From NCBI RefSeq assembly GCF_020866905.1, contig NZ_JAIVCC010000005.1:608088-672087 (forward strand): a stretch of DNA of 64,000 bases. Reading direction: 5' to 3'. The position numbers were made by a program, and so were the translations under genes. The DNA is from Salinimicrobium sediminilitoris (lineage in GTDB: Bacteria > Bacteroidota > Bacteroidia > Flavobacteriales > Flavobacteriaceae). This document shows positions 28,008 to 36,585 of this stretch, piece after piece. Under the pieces are notes generated by a model. It ran no database searches and had not been told where the DNA came from. It saw only the letters and a list, made by a program, of their open reading frames with translations. Position 1 is the stretch's first letter. Every line of letters begins with the position of its first letter.

Positions 28008-29228
28008 ATGCGCTGGATCATTTTTGTCATCATATATGTAGTTCTGGATATTTACGCTTATCAGGCTTTTAAAACCGTTACCCGCCATTCCTGGATCTAT
28101 TTGATTTACCTCGCCCTTTCCCTGGGAGTATTAGCTTATTTGCTATACCAGTTCAATGTGCCCGAAAAACAGGGATTGACAGGAGCGCGCAGTTATGCGA
28201 TTGGGTTCTTTCTGGCTTTTTTCGCACCTAAACTTATCTTTTTCGTGCTTTTATTTGGTGAGGACATGGTTAGGCTTGTGGTGAGCGGATTTCAAAAGAT
28301 AGCGCATACAGATCAGGAATATGCTTTGCCTTCACGGCGCAAGTTCATTAGCCAGATTGCGCTGGGAATTGCAGCTATTCCTTTTGCTTCCCTGCTCTAC
28401 GGAATGTATCAGGGACGGTATAACTACAAAGTATTAAAGTATGTGCTTCATTTTGAAGATCTGCCCGATGCTTTTGACGGCTATAAGATCACCCAGATAA
28501 GTGATATTCACTCCGGAAGTTTTGATAATCCTGAAAAGATCAAATATGGGATCGACCTTATAAATGAGCAGCAAAGTGATGCCATCATGTTTACCGGTGA
28601 CCTGGTGAACAATACAGCTTCCGAAATGGATGACTGGAAGGAGGTTTTTGGCACCCTGTCTGCAAAAGACGGTGTATTCTCTGTACTGGGAAATCATGAT
28701 TACGGGGATTACGTCAACTGGGAATCTGCAGCGGCAAAAAAGGCGAATTTGGATGCTCTTAAAGGAGTTCACGGGGAAATGGGCTGGAATCTCCTTTTGG
28801 ATGATCACAAAAAAATTGTTCGTGGCGATGATTCCATTGCCATAGTAGGCGTGGAGAATTGGGGAGCAGGTTTTAAACAGGTTGGAGATCTTGATAGAGC
28901 CGCTTCAGGGCTTACAGAAAAGGAATTCAAGATCCTTCTTTCTCATGATCCTTCTCACTGGCAGGAAAAGGTGAAAAAAGATGAGAAGAAATTCCATATC
29001 ACCCTAAGCGGACATACTCACGGAATGCAGTTTGGGATCGAGATCCCGGGCTGGTTCAAATGGAGCCCCGTACAGTACAGGTATGAACACTGGGCAGGAA
29101 TTTATGAAGAGGCAGGACGTTTTCTCAATGTCAACCGCGGCTTCGGATTCTTAGCTTATCCCGGCAGGGTTGGCATCTGGCCAGAAGTATCGGTCATTGA
29201 ACTTCGAAAAGGACCCAAACCCATATAA
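28008..29228 (+). CDS. membrane-anchored metallophosphoesterase (YkuE-like)
   Basis: 406 residues. Residues 1 to about 100 form three to four hydrophobic helices; a further hydrophobic segment (about 118-135) follows SRRKFISQ. The calcineurin-like domain then shows all metal motifs: DIHSG (DxH), TGDLVNN, GNHDYGD, LSHDPSHW and SGHTHGMQFG. It hydrolyses a phosphoester with two metals at the membrane, probably facing the periplasm as in YkuE-type proteins. Substrate unknown. A solo transcript is likely, with the thioredoxin-like gene following. Confidence 0.88.
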   Translation: MRWIIFVIIYVVLDIYAYQAFKTVTRHSWIYLIYLALSLGVLAYLLYQFNVPEKQGLTGARSYAIGFFLAFFAPKLIFFVLLFGEDMVRLVVSGFQKIAHTDQEYALPSRRKFISQIALGIAAIPFASLLYGMYQGRYNYKVLKYVLHFEDLPDAFDGYKITQISDIHSGSFDNPEKIKYGIDLINEQQSDAIMFTGDLVNNTASEMDDWKEVFGTLSAKDGVFSVLGNHDYGDYVNWESAAAKKANLDALKGVHGEMGWNLLLDDHKKIVRGDDSIAIVGVENWGAGFKQVGDLDRAASGLTEKEFKILLSHDPSHWQEKVKKDEKKFHITLSGHTHGMQFGIEIPGWFKWSPVQYRYEHWAGIYEEAGRFLNVNRGFGFLAYPGRVGIWPEVSVIELRKGPKPI

Positions 29229-29304
29229 ATCAAACTTTTGATTATATTTGATTAAGGCTGCAGGAGTTTAACTTCTATTGTGGCCCGGAATCAATTTCAG
29301 GATT

Positions 29305-29601
29305 ATGTCAAAATTTGGGGAATTAATTGACCTGCAAGTGCCGGTCCTGCTGGAATTCTATACGGACTGGCATGAAGCTTCCGCAGCCATGCATCCGGTT
29401 TTAAAGGACGTCGCCGCTGCATTAGGCGATAAGGCCCGGATCATAAAGATAGATGTCGATAAAAATTCTGAACTGGCAGAAGCCCTGCGTGTAAAAGGCC
29501 TGCCTACCCTCATGATCTACAAGGAAGGGGAGATGAAATGGCGGCAAAGCGGGGAACAGGATGCCAACACTTTGATTGGGCTAATTCAGGAGTATATTTA
29601 A
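29305..29601 (+). CDS. thioredoxin-like protein lacking the redox cysteines
   Basis: 98 residues with the thioredoxin fold pattern: VPVLLEFYTDW, then AAALGDKARIIKIDVDKN, then the cis-proline motif GLPTLMIYKEGE. Where the active site WCGPC is expected there is WHEAS (residues 22-26), and the protein has no Cys at all. It therefore cannot do dithiol exchange; a binding, chaperone or scaffold role is possible. The ATG at 29305 is preferred over an upstream TTG because it gives the normal thioredoxin length. Confidence 0.85.
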   Translation: MSKFGELIDLQVPVLLEFYTDWHEASAAMHPVLKDVAAALGDKARIIKIDVDKNSELAEALRVKGLPTLMIYKEGEMKWRQSGEQDANTLIGLIQEYI

Positions 29602-29657
29602 TGCTTTGATGAACAAGTTCGATACCCGAACAGGCAATTTTGCTGAAGATTTAATAA

Positions 29658-30836
29658 TTACAATAACAATAGAGGGGCGATAAAGCCAACCCTTACTTCA
29701 TTTTTGTTATAATCGGACAGAGCCAGATTTTCTACGGCATAATCTGAATAATCGTAATACCGGCCGATATATGCTAGGTAAAACCGGAGATCAATATTTT
29801 TAAACGGACTGTAGTAAAGGGTAGGGATATATCCATAGCTCGTTCTCATGTGGTCATGGCTGCTCGTGACGTCCCCGTAAGCGCTACTGGTCATTAGGGT
29901 CAACAAACCCTGGAATTTTGGACTAAAACGGTATTCTGCTCTCAACCAGTTTTCGAGATAAGTAACATCTTCAGCAATCTGATCATTATTCAGAATACCT
30001 GTCATGATCCCCTTCGTATCTACCTGTTCATAGCTGTAATGAAGGTCATACATTAGGGTGAGGTTTCGGTTTTGGTATTTATGGCCTAAAGTAAAAAAAG
30101 AGGTCCCTCTGTTTTTAACTTCATTGGAATAACTAATGCTGTAAATGGTTTGGAATTTTCCGTCAAAAAAGTTTCCCCGCCAATTTCCAACCACGGCTAC
30201 CGGCCATACCGGTTCCTGAATATTTTCAGCAACAATATCACCGTAAAGGTCATCATAATGCATGGTGCGCGAATTTAGCACCTGCAAACCGAAAGTGTGA
30301 TTCTCAAAAGCCTGATAAGAAATTCCTGCCCCCGTCACATACGCCAGAGCATTGTTGTAAATATCATTGTACTCCAAAACATTTAAGGCGCTAAACTCAT
30401 ATTCATAACCACCATAAAAGGCACTCATTTTACCCAGGAAAACATTGAGGATGGGACTGGCTTTGACGTTGATGTATGCCAATTCAATATTGTTGCCCAA
30501 TTGATCCAGGGTTTGAACATTACTGTCTCTATTAAAGCGGTTTCTAAAATGAAAATTCACCTTTTCGTGGAGTTTTCCCGAAATTCCGAGAGCGGTATGT
30601 CCATTTTGAAACTGTATCCCGTCGTAATCATTGTCACCGCCTCTAAAAGTATATGCCCGAAACTCCATACGCATATCAAAGGTCATATTTATATTTTTTA
30701 GGAGCTCTACCTTTTCTATAGGAATGATAGGTTTAGTAATACTGTCGTTTTGCTGTGAAAATCCCATTATAGGAATTAATAACAGCCCACATACCAAAAA
30801 TGATTTTATCATTATTAAAGAGATCTTATAATTCAT
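29658..30836 (-). CDS. outer-membrane porin-like beta-barrel
   Basis: 392 residues with a signal peptide (about 1-27, ending GFSQ). The rest is amphipathic beta strands rich in Tyr, Asn and Phe, ending in RVGFIAPLLLL, a barrel-type C-terminus. The LGKMSAFYGGYEYEFS and FHFRNRFNRD regions resemble phosphate-selective porin O/P-like proteins of Bacteroidota. It likely forms a channel in the outer membrane. It converges with the thioredoxin-like gene and stands alone. Exact substrate unknown. Confidence 0.72.
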   Translation of the reverse strand: MNYKISLIMIKSFLVCGLLLIPIMGFSQQNDSITKPIIPIEKVELLKNINMTFDMRMEFRAYTFRGGDNDYDGIQFQNGHTALGISGKLHEKVNFHFRNRFNRDSNVQTLDQLGNNIELAYINVKASPILNVFLGKMSAFYGGYEYEFSALNVLEYNDIYNNALAYVTGAGISYQAFENHTFGLQVLNSRTMHYDDLYGDIVAENIQEPVWPVAVVGNWRGNFFDGKFQTIYSISYSNEVKNRGTSFFTLGHKYQNRNLTLMYDLHYSYEQVDTKGIMTGILNNDQIAEDVTYLENWLRAEYRFSPKFQGLLTLMTSSAYGDVTSSHDHMRTSYGYIPTLYYSPFKNIDLRFYLAYIGRYYDYSDYAVENLALSDYNKNEVRVGFIAPLLLL

Positions 30837-31072
30837 TTAAAAATGAATTGATGGTGGAAAATATTGCCAATTGATAATTTTATAAGTAAGAAATAGTTTC
30901 TAATGTGTGTGGTAGCTCTATAAATTTACTAAAATTTTGACGATAATCTGTTTAGGGTAATTTTCCCAATTCAAAATTCAAACAATTGTATACAATAGAG
31001 AAAAATGAACACGACTTACCGATTTTTAATCCCGGGCCAATGGCTAAGGTCTGGGCCAAAGGCAAAAAAAAA

Positions 31073-31093
31073 GCCCGGAATAATATTCCGGGC
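31073..31093 (-). terminator. terminator of the nitroreductase/ADH/DJ-1 operon
   Basis: Inverted repeat GCCCGGAA / TTCCGGGC around TAATA, followed on the minus strand by nine T. It sits 24 bp after the DJ-1 gene stop. Confidence 0.9.
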
Positions 31094-31117
31094 CATTTTA
31101 ATAAACACAATTGAAGT

Positions 31118-31795
31118 TTATTTAAGCATTTCATATAGTTTTTTAGCAACCAGGTGCGATGAGGCAGGGTTTTGTCCGGTAATTAAATTACCATCCTGTA
31201 CTGCATATTCTTTCCAGTCGCCTTCTTTAGAATAGATACCGCCGTTTTCTTTCAGCATATCTTCTACAAGAAAAGGAACAATCTCTGTTAATTGAACAGC
31301 TGCTTCTTCAGAATTGGTGAAGCCGGTTACCTTTTTACCTTTTACTAAAGGTTCTCCTGCTTCATTCTTTACATTCTTAAGCGCTGCGGGAGCATGACAA
31401 ACAAATCCAATAGGTTTTTCCTGCTGGTTAAAAGACTGGATAAGCTCAATTGAGGTTTCGTCATTTGCAAGATCCCAAAGTGGACCATGTCCTCCCGGAT
31501 AAAAAACGGCGTCAAAATCCTCGGCATTGATCGTTTCCAATTTTATTGTGTTATTGATCACATTCTGTGCTTCCGCATCATTGTAAAATCGCTCAGTGTC
31601 GCTGGTTTGAGCCGAAGGACTTGTACTGCTCGGGTCAATTGGCGCTTTTCCTCCCTGTGGAGTTGCTACTGTAATTTCAACACCTTTGTCCAGTAAGGTA
31701 TAATATGGATTGGCAAATTCTTCCACCCAAAAACCTGTTTTTTTTCCTGTGTCTCCCAGTTCATCATGGGAAGTCAATACAAATAATACCTTCAT
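31118..31795 (-). CDS. DJ-1/PfpI family protein (Hsp31-like)
   Basis: 225 residues. The nucleophile elbow is VCHAPAAL, with Cys near residue 133; the partner Glu lies in FWVEEFANPYY near 26 and the motif FYPGGHGPLWDL is present. Hsp31-type members act as glutathione-independent glyoxalase III or protein deglycase, and chaperone. The ATG overlaps the stop of a 37-codon signal-peptide-like frame (ATGA), so the protein may once have been, or still be, exported. Part of a TetR-linked detoxification set with an Fe-ADH and a nitroreductase. Confidence 0.9.
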   Translation of the reverse strand: MKVLFVLTSHDELGDTGKKTGFWVEEFANPYYTLLDKGVEITVATPQGGKAPIDPSSTSPSAQTSDTERFYNDAEAQNVINNTIKLETINAEDFDAVFYPGGHGPLWDLANDETSIELIQSFNQQEKPIGFVCHAPAALKNVKNEAGEPLVKGKKVTGFTNSEEAAVQLTEIVPFLVEDMLKENGGIYSKEGDWKEYAVQDGNLITGQNPASSHLVAKKLYEMLK

Positions 31796-31905
31796 TTTCC
31801 TGTCAACTTTTTGTTACTACTATTTTTAATTTCTGCTTGTGGCATTTGTGCCGTGGCTGTTAAACCAAAGCTAAGTGCCAGTACTAATAAATTAATCTTC
31901 TTCAT
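31792..31905 (-). CDS. 37-residue signal-peptide-like ORF upstream of the DJ-1 gene
   Basis: Reads MKKINLLVLALSFGLTATAQ followed by 17 polar residues ending NKKLTGK, then TGA overlapping the DJ-1 ATG. This is a textbook Bacteroidota signal peptide. Either it is a tiny coupled peptide, or it is the N-terminus of an exported DJ-1 protein cut off by a one-base frameshift at the junction. Continuity of the sense (KKLTGK then KVLFVLTSH) favours the second reading. Confidence 0.55.
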   Translation of the reverse strand: MKKINLLVLALSFGLTATAQMPQAEIKNSSNKKLTGK

Positions 31906-31917
31906 TATATTCTATTT

Positions 31918-33078
31918 TCAATAACTCATTTTTACAATCTTCTCTACATCTTCGGGCTTAAGGTTCTGGTGTTCTCCCAGGCCTAACCAACCTCGATCTG
32001 TAAATCTTTTTGAGATCTCTTCGGCTGTACCGTGATAATCTTTAGTATAATCAGAAAGTCTGGTTTTTATTCCAAGTTCCTGAAAGAAAGTCTCGGTCCT
32101 GTCAATTGCCGCAGAAGCTTTATGGTCCAGGGAACCTTCGGTTATGTTCCAAACCCTTTCAGCATATTGTGCCAATTTTTCCTTTTTGGTTTCAAAATTG
32201 AACTTGTAATGGCTCGGTGCTATTACAGCAAGAGTACGTGCATGGTCGATCCCGTGAAGCGCGGTAAGTTCATGCCCCATGGCATGTACAGCCCAATCTG
32301 TTGGCACTCCTTTTTGAATAAGTCCGTTTAGAGCCATGGTACAACTCCACATAAAATTGGAAGCTGCAGTATAATCTTTAGGGTTATTCAATACTTTAGG
32401 GGCCACCTCAATCAGCGTCTGTAATATGCTTTCAGCGAATCTGTCCTGTAGACTTGCTCCACTGGGGTACGTCATGTATTGTTCCAGTACATGAGTGAAG
32501 GCATCAGTGATTCCGTTGACCAATTGGCGTGAAGGAATAGAATGAATTACTGTAGGATCAAGAACGGAGAAAGCGGGGAATAATCCAGGACCTCCCATAC
32601 CCAGCTTTTCTTTGGTCTCAGCGCGTGTAATTACCGCGCCGGAGTTCATTTCTGAACCTGTAGCCGGCAGGGTGAGTACTGTTCCAAAAGGCATCCCTTT
32701 TTGTGTGGGGATCTTTTGGCTAAGTATTTCCCACGGAAAATCTCCCTCATATAGAGCTGCAGATGATAAAAATTTAGTTCCGTCAATTACAGAACCTCCA
32801 CCTACAGCTAGCAGGAAAGTTATGTTCTCCTCCTTTATTACCTTTAAGGCGTTTATCAATACTGAATATTCAGGGTTAGCAGGAATTCCTCCAAATTCCA
32901 GTACTTCAAATCCTTCAAGTGCCGTTTTTACCTGCTCATAAATACCATTCTTCTTGATACTTCCTCCGCCATAAAGCATGAGAATTTTAGCATTTTCAGG
33001 TACTTCTTCTTTTAGTTTATCTATTTGTCCCTTCCCAAAGATGATTTTGGTTGGATTCTTAAAATCAAAATTTTTCAT
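31918..33078 (-). CDS. iron-containing alcohol dehydrogenase (YqhD-like)
   Basis: 386 residues. The nucleotide-binding half has GGGSIKKNG and VGGGSVIDGTKF. The metal half has the TLPATGSEMN motif and ligands in DAFTHVLEQYMTYP and HAMGHELTALHGIDHARTLA. It resembles NADPH-dependent aldehyde reductases of the YqhD/butanol dehydrogenase type, which detoxify short aldehydes. It follows the nitroreductase gene by 19 bp in the same operon. Confidence 0.92.
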   Translation of the reverse strand: MKNFDFKNPTKIIFGKGQIDKLKEEVPENAKILMLYGGGSIKKNGIYEQVKTALEGFEVLEFGGIPANPEYSVLINALKVIKEENITFLLAVGGGSVIDGTKFLSSAALYEGDFPWEILSQKIPTQKGMPFGTVLTLPATGSEMNSGAVITRAETKEKLGMGGPGLFPAFSVLDPTVIHSIPSRQLVNGITDAFTHVLEQYMTYPSGASLQDRFAESILQTLIEVAPKVLNNPKDYTAASNFMWSCTMALNGLIQKGVPTDWAVHAMGHELTALHGIDHARTLAVIAPSHYKFNFETKKEKLAQYAERVWNITEGSLDHKASAAIDRTETFFQELGIKTRLSDYTKDYHGTAEEISKRFTDRGWLGLGEHQNLKPEDVEKIVKMSY

Positions 33079-33097
33079 AAATCTCTTTTACTAATAA

Positions 33098-33730
33098 TTA
33101 ATCAATTACTGTTACCAGGTCTTCTTTGCTTTTGCGCACTTTTACAAGTCCGGCAAGCCAGTCATTTTCGGTATCCCTGTATCCTAGAGGCAGCATCAAA
33201 CAACTTCTCAGGTTCTTTTCCTTCAGGTTTAGAATTTCATCTAATGCAATTGGATCGAAGCCTTCCATTGGAGTACTGTCAACTTCTTCAAAAGCTGCTG
33301 CGGTAATGGCGTGAGAAAAGGAAATATAGGCTTGCTTGGCAGCATGGTGAAAATTTTCTTCAGCATCGCGATGGGGATAGAAGCCAAGTAATTTTTGACG
33401 GTAATTTTCCCAACCTTCGTTTTTAAATCCTCGCACCGTATTGGTATGGTCAAACATCTTGTTGATGCGCGCTTCGGTATAATTATCCCAGGCAGCGAAA
33501 ACCAGTAGGTGTGAACAGTCTGTCACTACAGATTGATCCCAGGCGATAGCTCGTATTTGCTTTTTGATCTCGGGATTGGTGATCACGAGGATCTCAAAAG
33601 GTTGTAAACCGCTAGAAGTTGGAGCAAGGGATGCCGCTTCTATAATTGTATTTATTTTTTCCTGTGCTACTTTTTCACCATTCATGGCTTTTGCCGCGTA
33701 ACGCCAGTTGAGTTTATCTAATAATTCCAT
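33098..33730 (-). CDS. NAD(P)H-dependent nitroreductase family oxidoreductase
   Basis: 210 residues with FMN-binding nitroreductase features: RYAAKAMNGEKV at the start, SLAPTSSGLQPFEILVI near 33-50 and LPLGYRD near the C-terminus. NfsB-like enzymes reduce nitro compounds, quinones or other electrophiles. First gene of the operon leading to the Fe-ADH and DJ-1 genes. A TetR-type palindrome lies 16 bp upstream of its ATG. Confidence 0.92.
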   Translation of the reverse strand: MELLDKLNWRYAAKAMNGEKVAQEKINTIIEAASLAPTSSGLQPFEILVITNPEIKKQIRAIAWDQSVVTDCSHLLVFAAWDNYTEARINKMFDHTNTVRGFKNEGWENYRQKLLGFYPHRDAEENFHHAAKQAYISFSHAITAAAFEEVDSTPMEGFDPIALDEILNLKEKNLRSCLMLPLGYRDTENDWLAGLVKVRKSKEDLVTVID

Positions 33731-33745
33731 ATCTAATTAATTATT

Positions 33746-33759
33746 AATGAATATTCATT
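33746..33759. promoter_or_regulatory. TetR-type operator upstream of the nitroreductase gene
   Basis: Perfect 14-bp palindrome AATGAATATTCATT. It shares both half-sites (AATGAA, TTCATT) with the palindrome in front of the tetR gene at 34416-34429; only the two central bases differ. That makes local TetR control of the nitroreductase/ADH/DJ-1 operon likely. Confidence 0.65.
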
Positions 33760-33803
33760 CTTTTTTAGGCCGGAAGTTTTTCCCGGATCTTACATTTAAT
33801 ATA

Positions 33804-34382
33804 TTATGCTTTAATGCTGTTCCAGGCCGATTGGTAGGCTTTGTTTACAGCTTCCTGGCCAACCGTGCAAAGTCCCCGGTTTTCCATGTTTACCAGAAAA
33901 GAAATGGGATAGATGGTAAAAGCGTATAGAAGATAAGGAGAAATCGGTTTAATGATCCCTTCCTTTTTTCCCCTTTCCCAAAGCTCCAATAAAGGTTCCA
34001 GATGTTTCAATCCTTCCTGCCTGCTTTCCTCATCGATCATGGGAGTATTGTCACACTGGGAAAGGAACAAGGCCTGATCTACCTCTTTCAATTTATAGAA
34101 GGCAATATTCTTCCAGATCTTTTCAAAGCCCGCTTCCACTGTCATACTTTTATCATAATCTTTAAAAGCGTAACTGCTGAAGGCTGCCTTTACTTCTATA
34201 TATACCTGGTTCACCAAATCCTGTTTATTTTTGAAATACAGATAAATAGTGGCAGGAGAAACATTTGCCATTTTGGCAATTTTAGACATAGGAGTAGCAT
34301 GAAAACCACTATTGTTTACTAAACTAATAGTTGCTTTTACTAAAGCATCTCTCTTCATCTGACTTTTTGAAATTGCTTTCAT
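33804..34382 (-). CDS. TetR/AcrR family transcriptional regulator
   Basis: 192 residues from the ATG at 34382 (MKAISKSQMKRDALVKA); the longer frame would start inside the predicted promoter. The N-terminal HTH is clear: SGFHATPMSKIAKMANVSPATIYLYFKNKQDLV (about residues 25-57). The C-terminal half is the ligand and dimer domain. A palindrome just upstream of its -7 box indicates autorepression. It sits between an efflux set and a detoxification operon, so a toxic electrophile or drug is a plausible inducer. Confidence 0.92.
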   Translation of the reverse strand: MKAISKSQMKRDALVKATISLVNNSGFHATPMSKIAKMANVSPATIYLYFKNKQDLVNQVYIEVKAAFSSYAFKDYDKSMTVEAGFEKIWKNIAFYKLKEVDQALFLSQCDNTPMIDEESRQEGLKHLEPLLELWERGKKEGIIKPISPYLLYAFTIYPISFLVNMENRGLCTVGQEAVNKAYQSAWNSIKA

Positions 34383-34398
34383 AATTTTCAATCCTGGG

Positions 34399-34429
34399 CA
34401 AAGATACAAAAAAAGAATGAACGTTCATT
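34399..34429 (-). promoter_or_regulatory. tetR promoter and autoregulatory operator
   Basis: Minus-strand -7 box TATCTTTG (34399-34406), with the perfect palindrome AATGAACGTTCATT (34416-34429) lying in the -33/-7 spacer region. Binding there would block RNA polymerase. It begins only a few bases after the stop of the ABC permease gene. Confidence 0.65.
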
Positions 34430-34436
34430 TTTTAAT

Positions 34437-35600
34437 TTATTCTTTTGTTTTTCTCTTCGTTATATTAATTTTTACTTGTAAGACTACCACCATAGTGGTT
34501 AAAGTAATCGCGGTTATAATAGTCAGGAATTTTAATTCCGGAAGTATATCCCACATATCTCCTCCGTAAAATGCCACTTTTCGGAAACCACTCAAATAGT
34601 GGGTCACCGGAATGGATTGGGAGAACGCATTAATAGACTTTGGGATTGCAAGACTTGGCCAGGTGAATCCACTTAAAACGAAAGCAGGGGTGGAGATCAC
34701 CATTAAAAGTTCTGTAGCCTTCAGCTGATTCGGGATCAATATCGAGAACAACATCCCGATCCCCATCGAAGCAAACGTAAGAAGTGTAGTAAGTATTAGC
34801 ATGGGGAAATTGAAGATATCGGCTTCTACATTGAAGAAGACGAAGAACTGACTTACTATGAACCACATCACCGGTAGCATGAGTAGAAACGGAGTTGCCT
34901 TTAGACCTATATGGTAAACCGACCACTTTTTGACTTTTACCAGCTCTTTAAAATATCCATCCTCAAAATCCCTTGCGAAAACCAGCGCCATGGCCAGGAA
35001 GATGACCTGTTGCATAATAGCGCCTAAAAGTCCGGGTAACATGAAACTTAGATAATTTCCAGTGGAGTTGTAAAGCTTATTAAAATTGGTCTTGAAGCTC
35101 TCATATGACTCCATGGCCTGGGATTGAGGCATTCCCTGTTTCTGTAATCCCTCAATTTCAATCCCGGCATTTATGGTCATCAAAACCTGCTGAATGTTCT
35201 TACTTGCGATATTGGCATTTAGAATATTTGCCATGTTGAGGTCCACCCTCACTTCGGGATGCTTCTTTTGAAGTATGTCGGCTTCGAAACCCGATGGCAG
35301 AGTAATAACGGCAGCATACTGTTCCCCTGGCATTTCTTCGGCAATGGTGCCCGGGGTGTACCTGAGATCCTTCAGCAGTAGCGCTTCATTTATTTCAAAC
35401 GCATCAATAATTTGATCTGATAAAGGGCTTACGTCCTGATCAACAATAACTATAGGAAGATTTACAACTTTTGCCTGTTGATATACAAATCCAAATAAGA
35501 TCCCGTACAAAATAGGAGCTCCAAAAAAGATAGCAGAAAGCACATTATTGGAAAATATGCGCCTGAATTCTATCTTGAGTAATTTCAAAAATTCTTTCAT
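34437..35600 (-). CDS. ABC-2 type transporter permease
   Basis: 387 residues. One N-terminal helix (about 20-42), a large extracytoplasmic domain (about 45-185), then five hydrophobic helices (about 190-375), the ABC-2/YhhJ layout. The motif VFARDFEDGYFKELVKVK is on the cytosolic loop. It normally works with an ATPase to export drugs or lipids, and here with the HlyD and TolC proteins encoded just upstream. No ATP-binding subunit is encoded in this locus. Confidence 0.9.
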   Translation of the reverse strand: MKEFLKLLKIEFRRIFSNNVLSAIFFGAPILYGILFGFVYQQAKVVNLPIVIVDQDVSPLSDQIIDAFEINEALLLKDLRYTPGTIAEEMPGEQYAAVITLPSGFEADILQKKHPEVRVDLNMANILNANIASKNIQQVLMTINAGIEIEGLQKQGMPQSQAMESYESFKTNFNKLYNSTGNYLSFMLPGLLGAIMQQVIFLAMALVFARDFEDGYFKELVKVKKWSVYHIGLKATPFLLMLPVMWFIVSQFFVFFNVEADIFNFPMLILTTLLTFASMGIGMLFSILIPNQLKATELLMVISTPAFVLSGFTWPSLAIPKSINAFSQSIPVTHYLSGFRKVAFYGGDMWDILPELKFLTIITAITLTTMVVVLQVKINITKRKTKE

Positions 35601-35605
35601 CCCTG

Positions 35606-36568
35606 TTACTTTTTAAGAAGTATGGTTGCATTGGTATAGAAGGTGCGCTGGGAAATATCGGAAGTTGGGACCACCTTTAGCTCATAAACAGATTCCGACA
35701 GGTCATACAGCGGGGCTGTAGTGGTGATGTCTGCATAATGAGCAAGCTGCTTAATGGCCAGAATATTTCCTTTGACCTCTTCTTCAGTATAAGGATTGAC
35801 CATTATCAATTCATCCCCTTCTTTAAAATCATATATATTCGATTCGTTAATTGTAAACCTGAAGTAAAGGCTGCTCTTTTTATATCCGTTAAAAAGTGCA
35901 TACCCGGGAGAAAGCAATTCTCCTTCTTCAAGGCTTATGGTCTCAATAGTCATATCTGCAGGAGCCAATAGGTAGATCTCATTGGAGGCGGTAAGAACTT
36001 CTTCTTTGGCACCCTGTGCACGGTCTAACTGGCCTTTTGCCTGGTCGATCTGCTCTGACCTTACACTGTTCTTTGCTTCCCGGCGCTTTGCTTCAATAGC
36101 CGAGACCTGGGCTTTGGCCATATTTAATTTCATCTTTACCTCGTCCAGTTGCTGGCGTGATACGAGAGAATCTTTGTACATATTATCCAGTCGATTGTAA
36201 GATTCCTGTGCAAATTCCATCTGCGCTTTCGCTGCTTCCAGTTTCCCGTCGATCTGAATCAATTGTTCTGTGGTAGCTCCATTATAAGCCATGTTCAACT
36301 GACCTTGTGCAGCTGTAACGGCGCCTTCTGCCTGGATCATTTTGGCATTGATCTCGGGAATATCGAGGTGAGCGAGGGTATCTCCTTTTTTTACTTCCTG
36401 TCCTTCCTCCACATATAATTGTTTTACTCTTCCTGCGAGTTTGCTGCTTACAGAAATGGTCTCAAATTTTACTTTCCCTCTAAAAGGGGTTATTTCCTCT
36501 TCATTATTGCATGAACCCAAGGTGAATAGCGTGATAAGGCCGAGTCCAATTTTCTTTATTGCTGTCAT
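35606..36568 (-). CDS. HlyD/EmrA-type membrane fusion protein, lipoprotein
   Basis: 320 residues. The signal peptide has a lipobox GSC near residue 20, so it is lipid-anchored. Biotinyl-lipoyl-like halves flank a long coiled-coil hairpin (about 75-195, rich in A, Q, K, E), followed by a beta-barrel domain (ADMTIETISLEEGELLSPG). It bridges the inner-membrane permease and TolC. It lies 5 bp upstream of the permease gene and 17 bp downstream of tolC. Confidence 0.92.
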   Translation of the reverse strand: MTAIKKIGLGLITLFTLGSCNNEEEITPFRGKVKFETISVSSKLAGRVKQLYVEEGQEVKKGDTLAHLDIPEINAKMIQAEGAVTAAQGQLNMAYNGATTEQLIQIDGKLEAAKAQMEFAQESYNRLDNMYKDSLVSRQQLDEVKMKLNMAKAQVSAIEAKRREAKNSVRSEQIDQAKGQLDRAQGAKEEVLTASNEIYLLAPADMTIETISLEEGELLSPGYALFNGYKKSSLYFRFTINESNIYDFKEGDELIMVNPYTEEEVKGNILAIKQLAHYADITTTAPLYDLSESVYELKVVPTSDISQRTFYTNATILLKK

Positions 36569-36585
36569 ATTTTTAAATTAATAGT

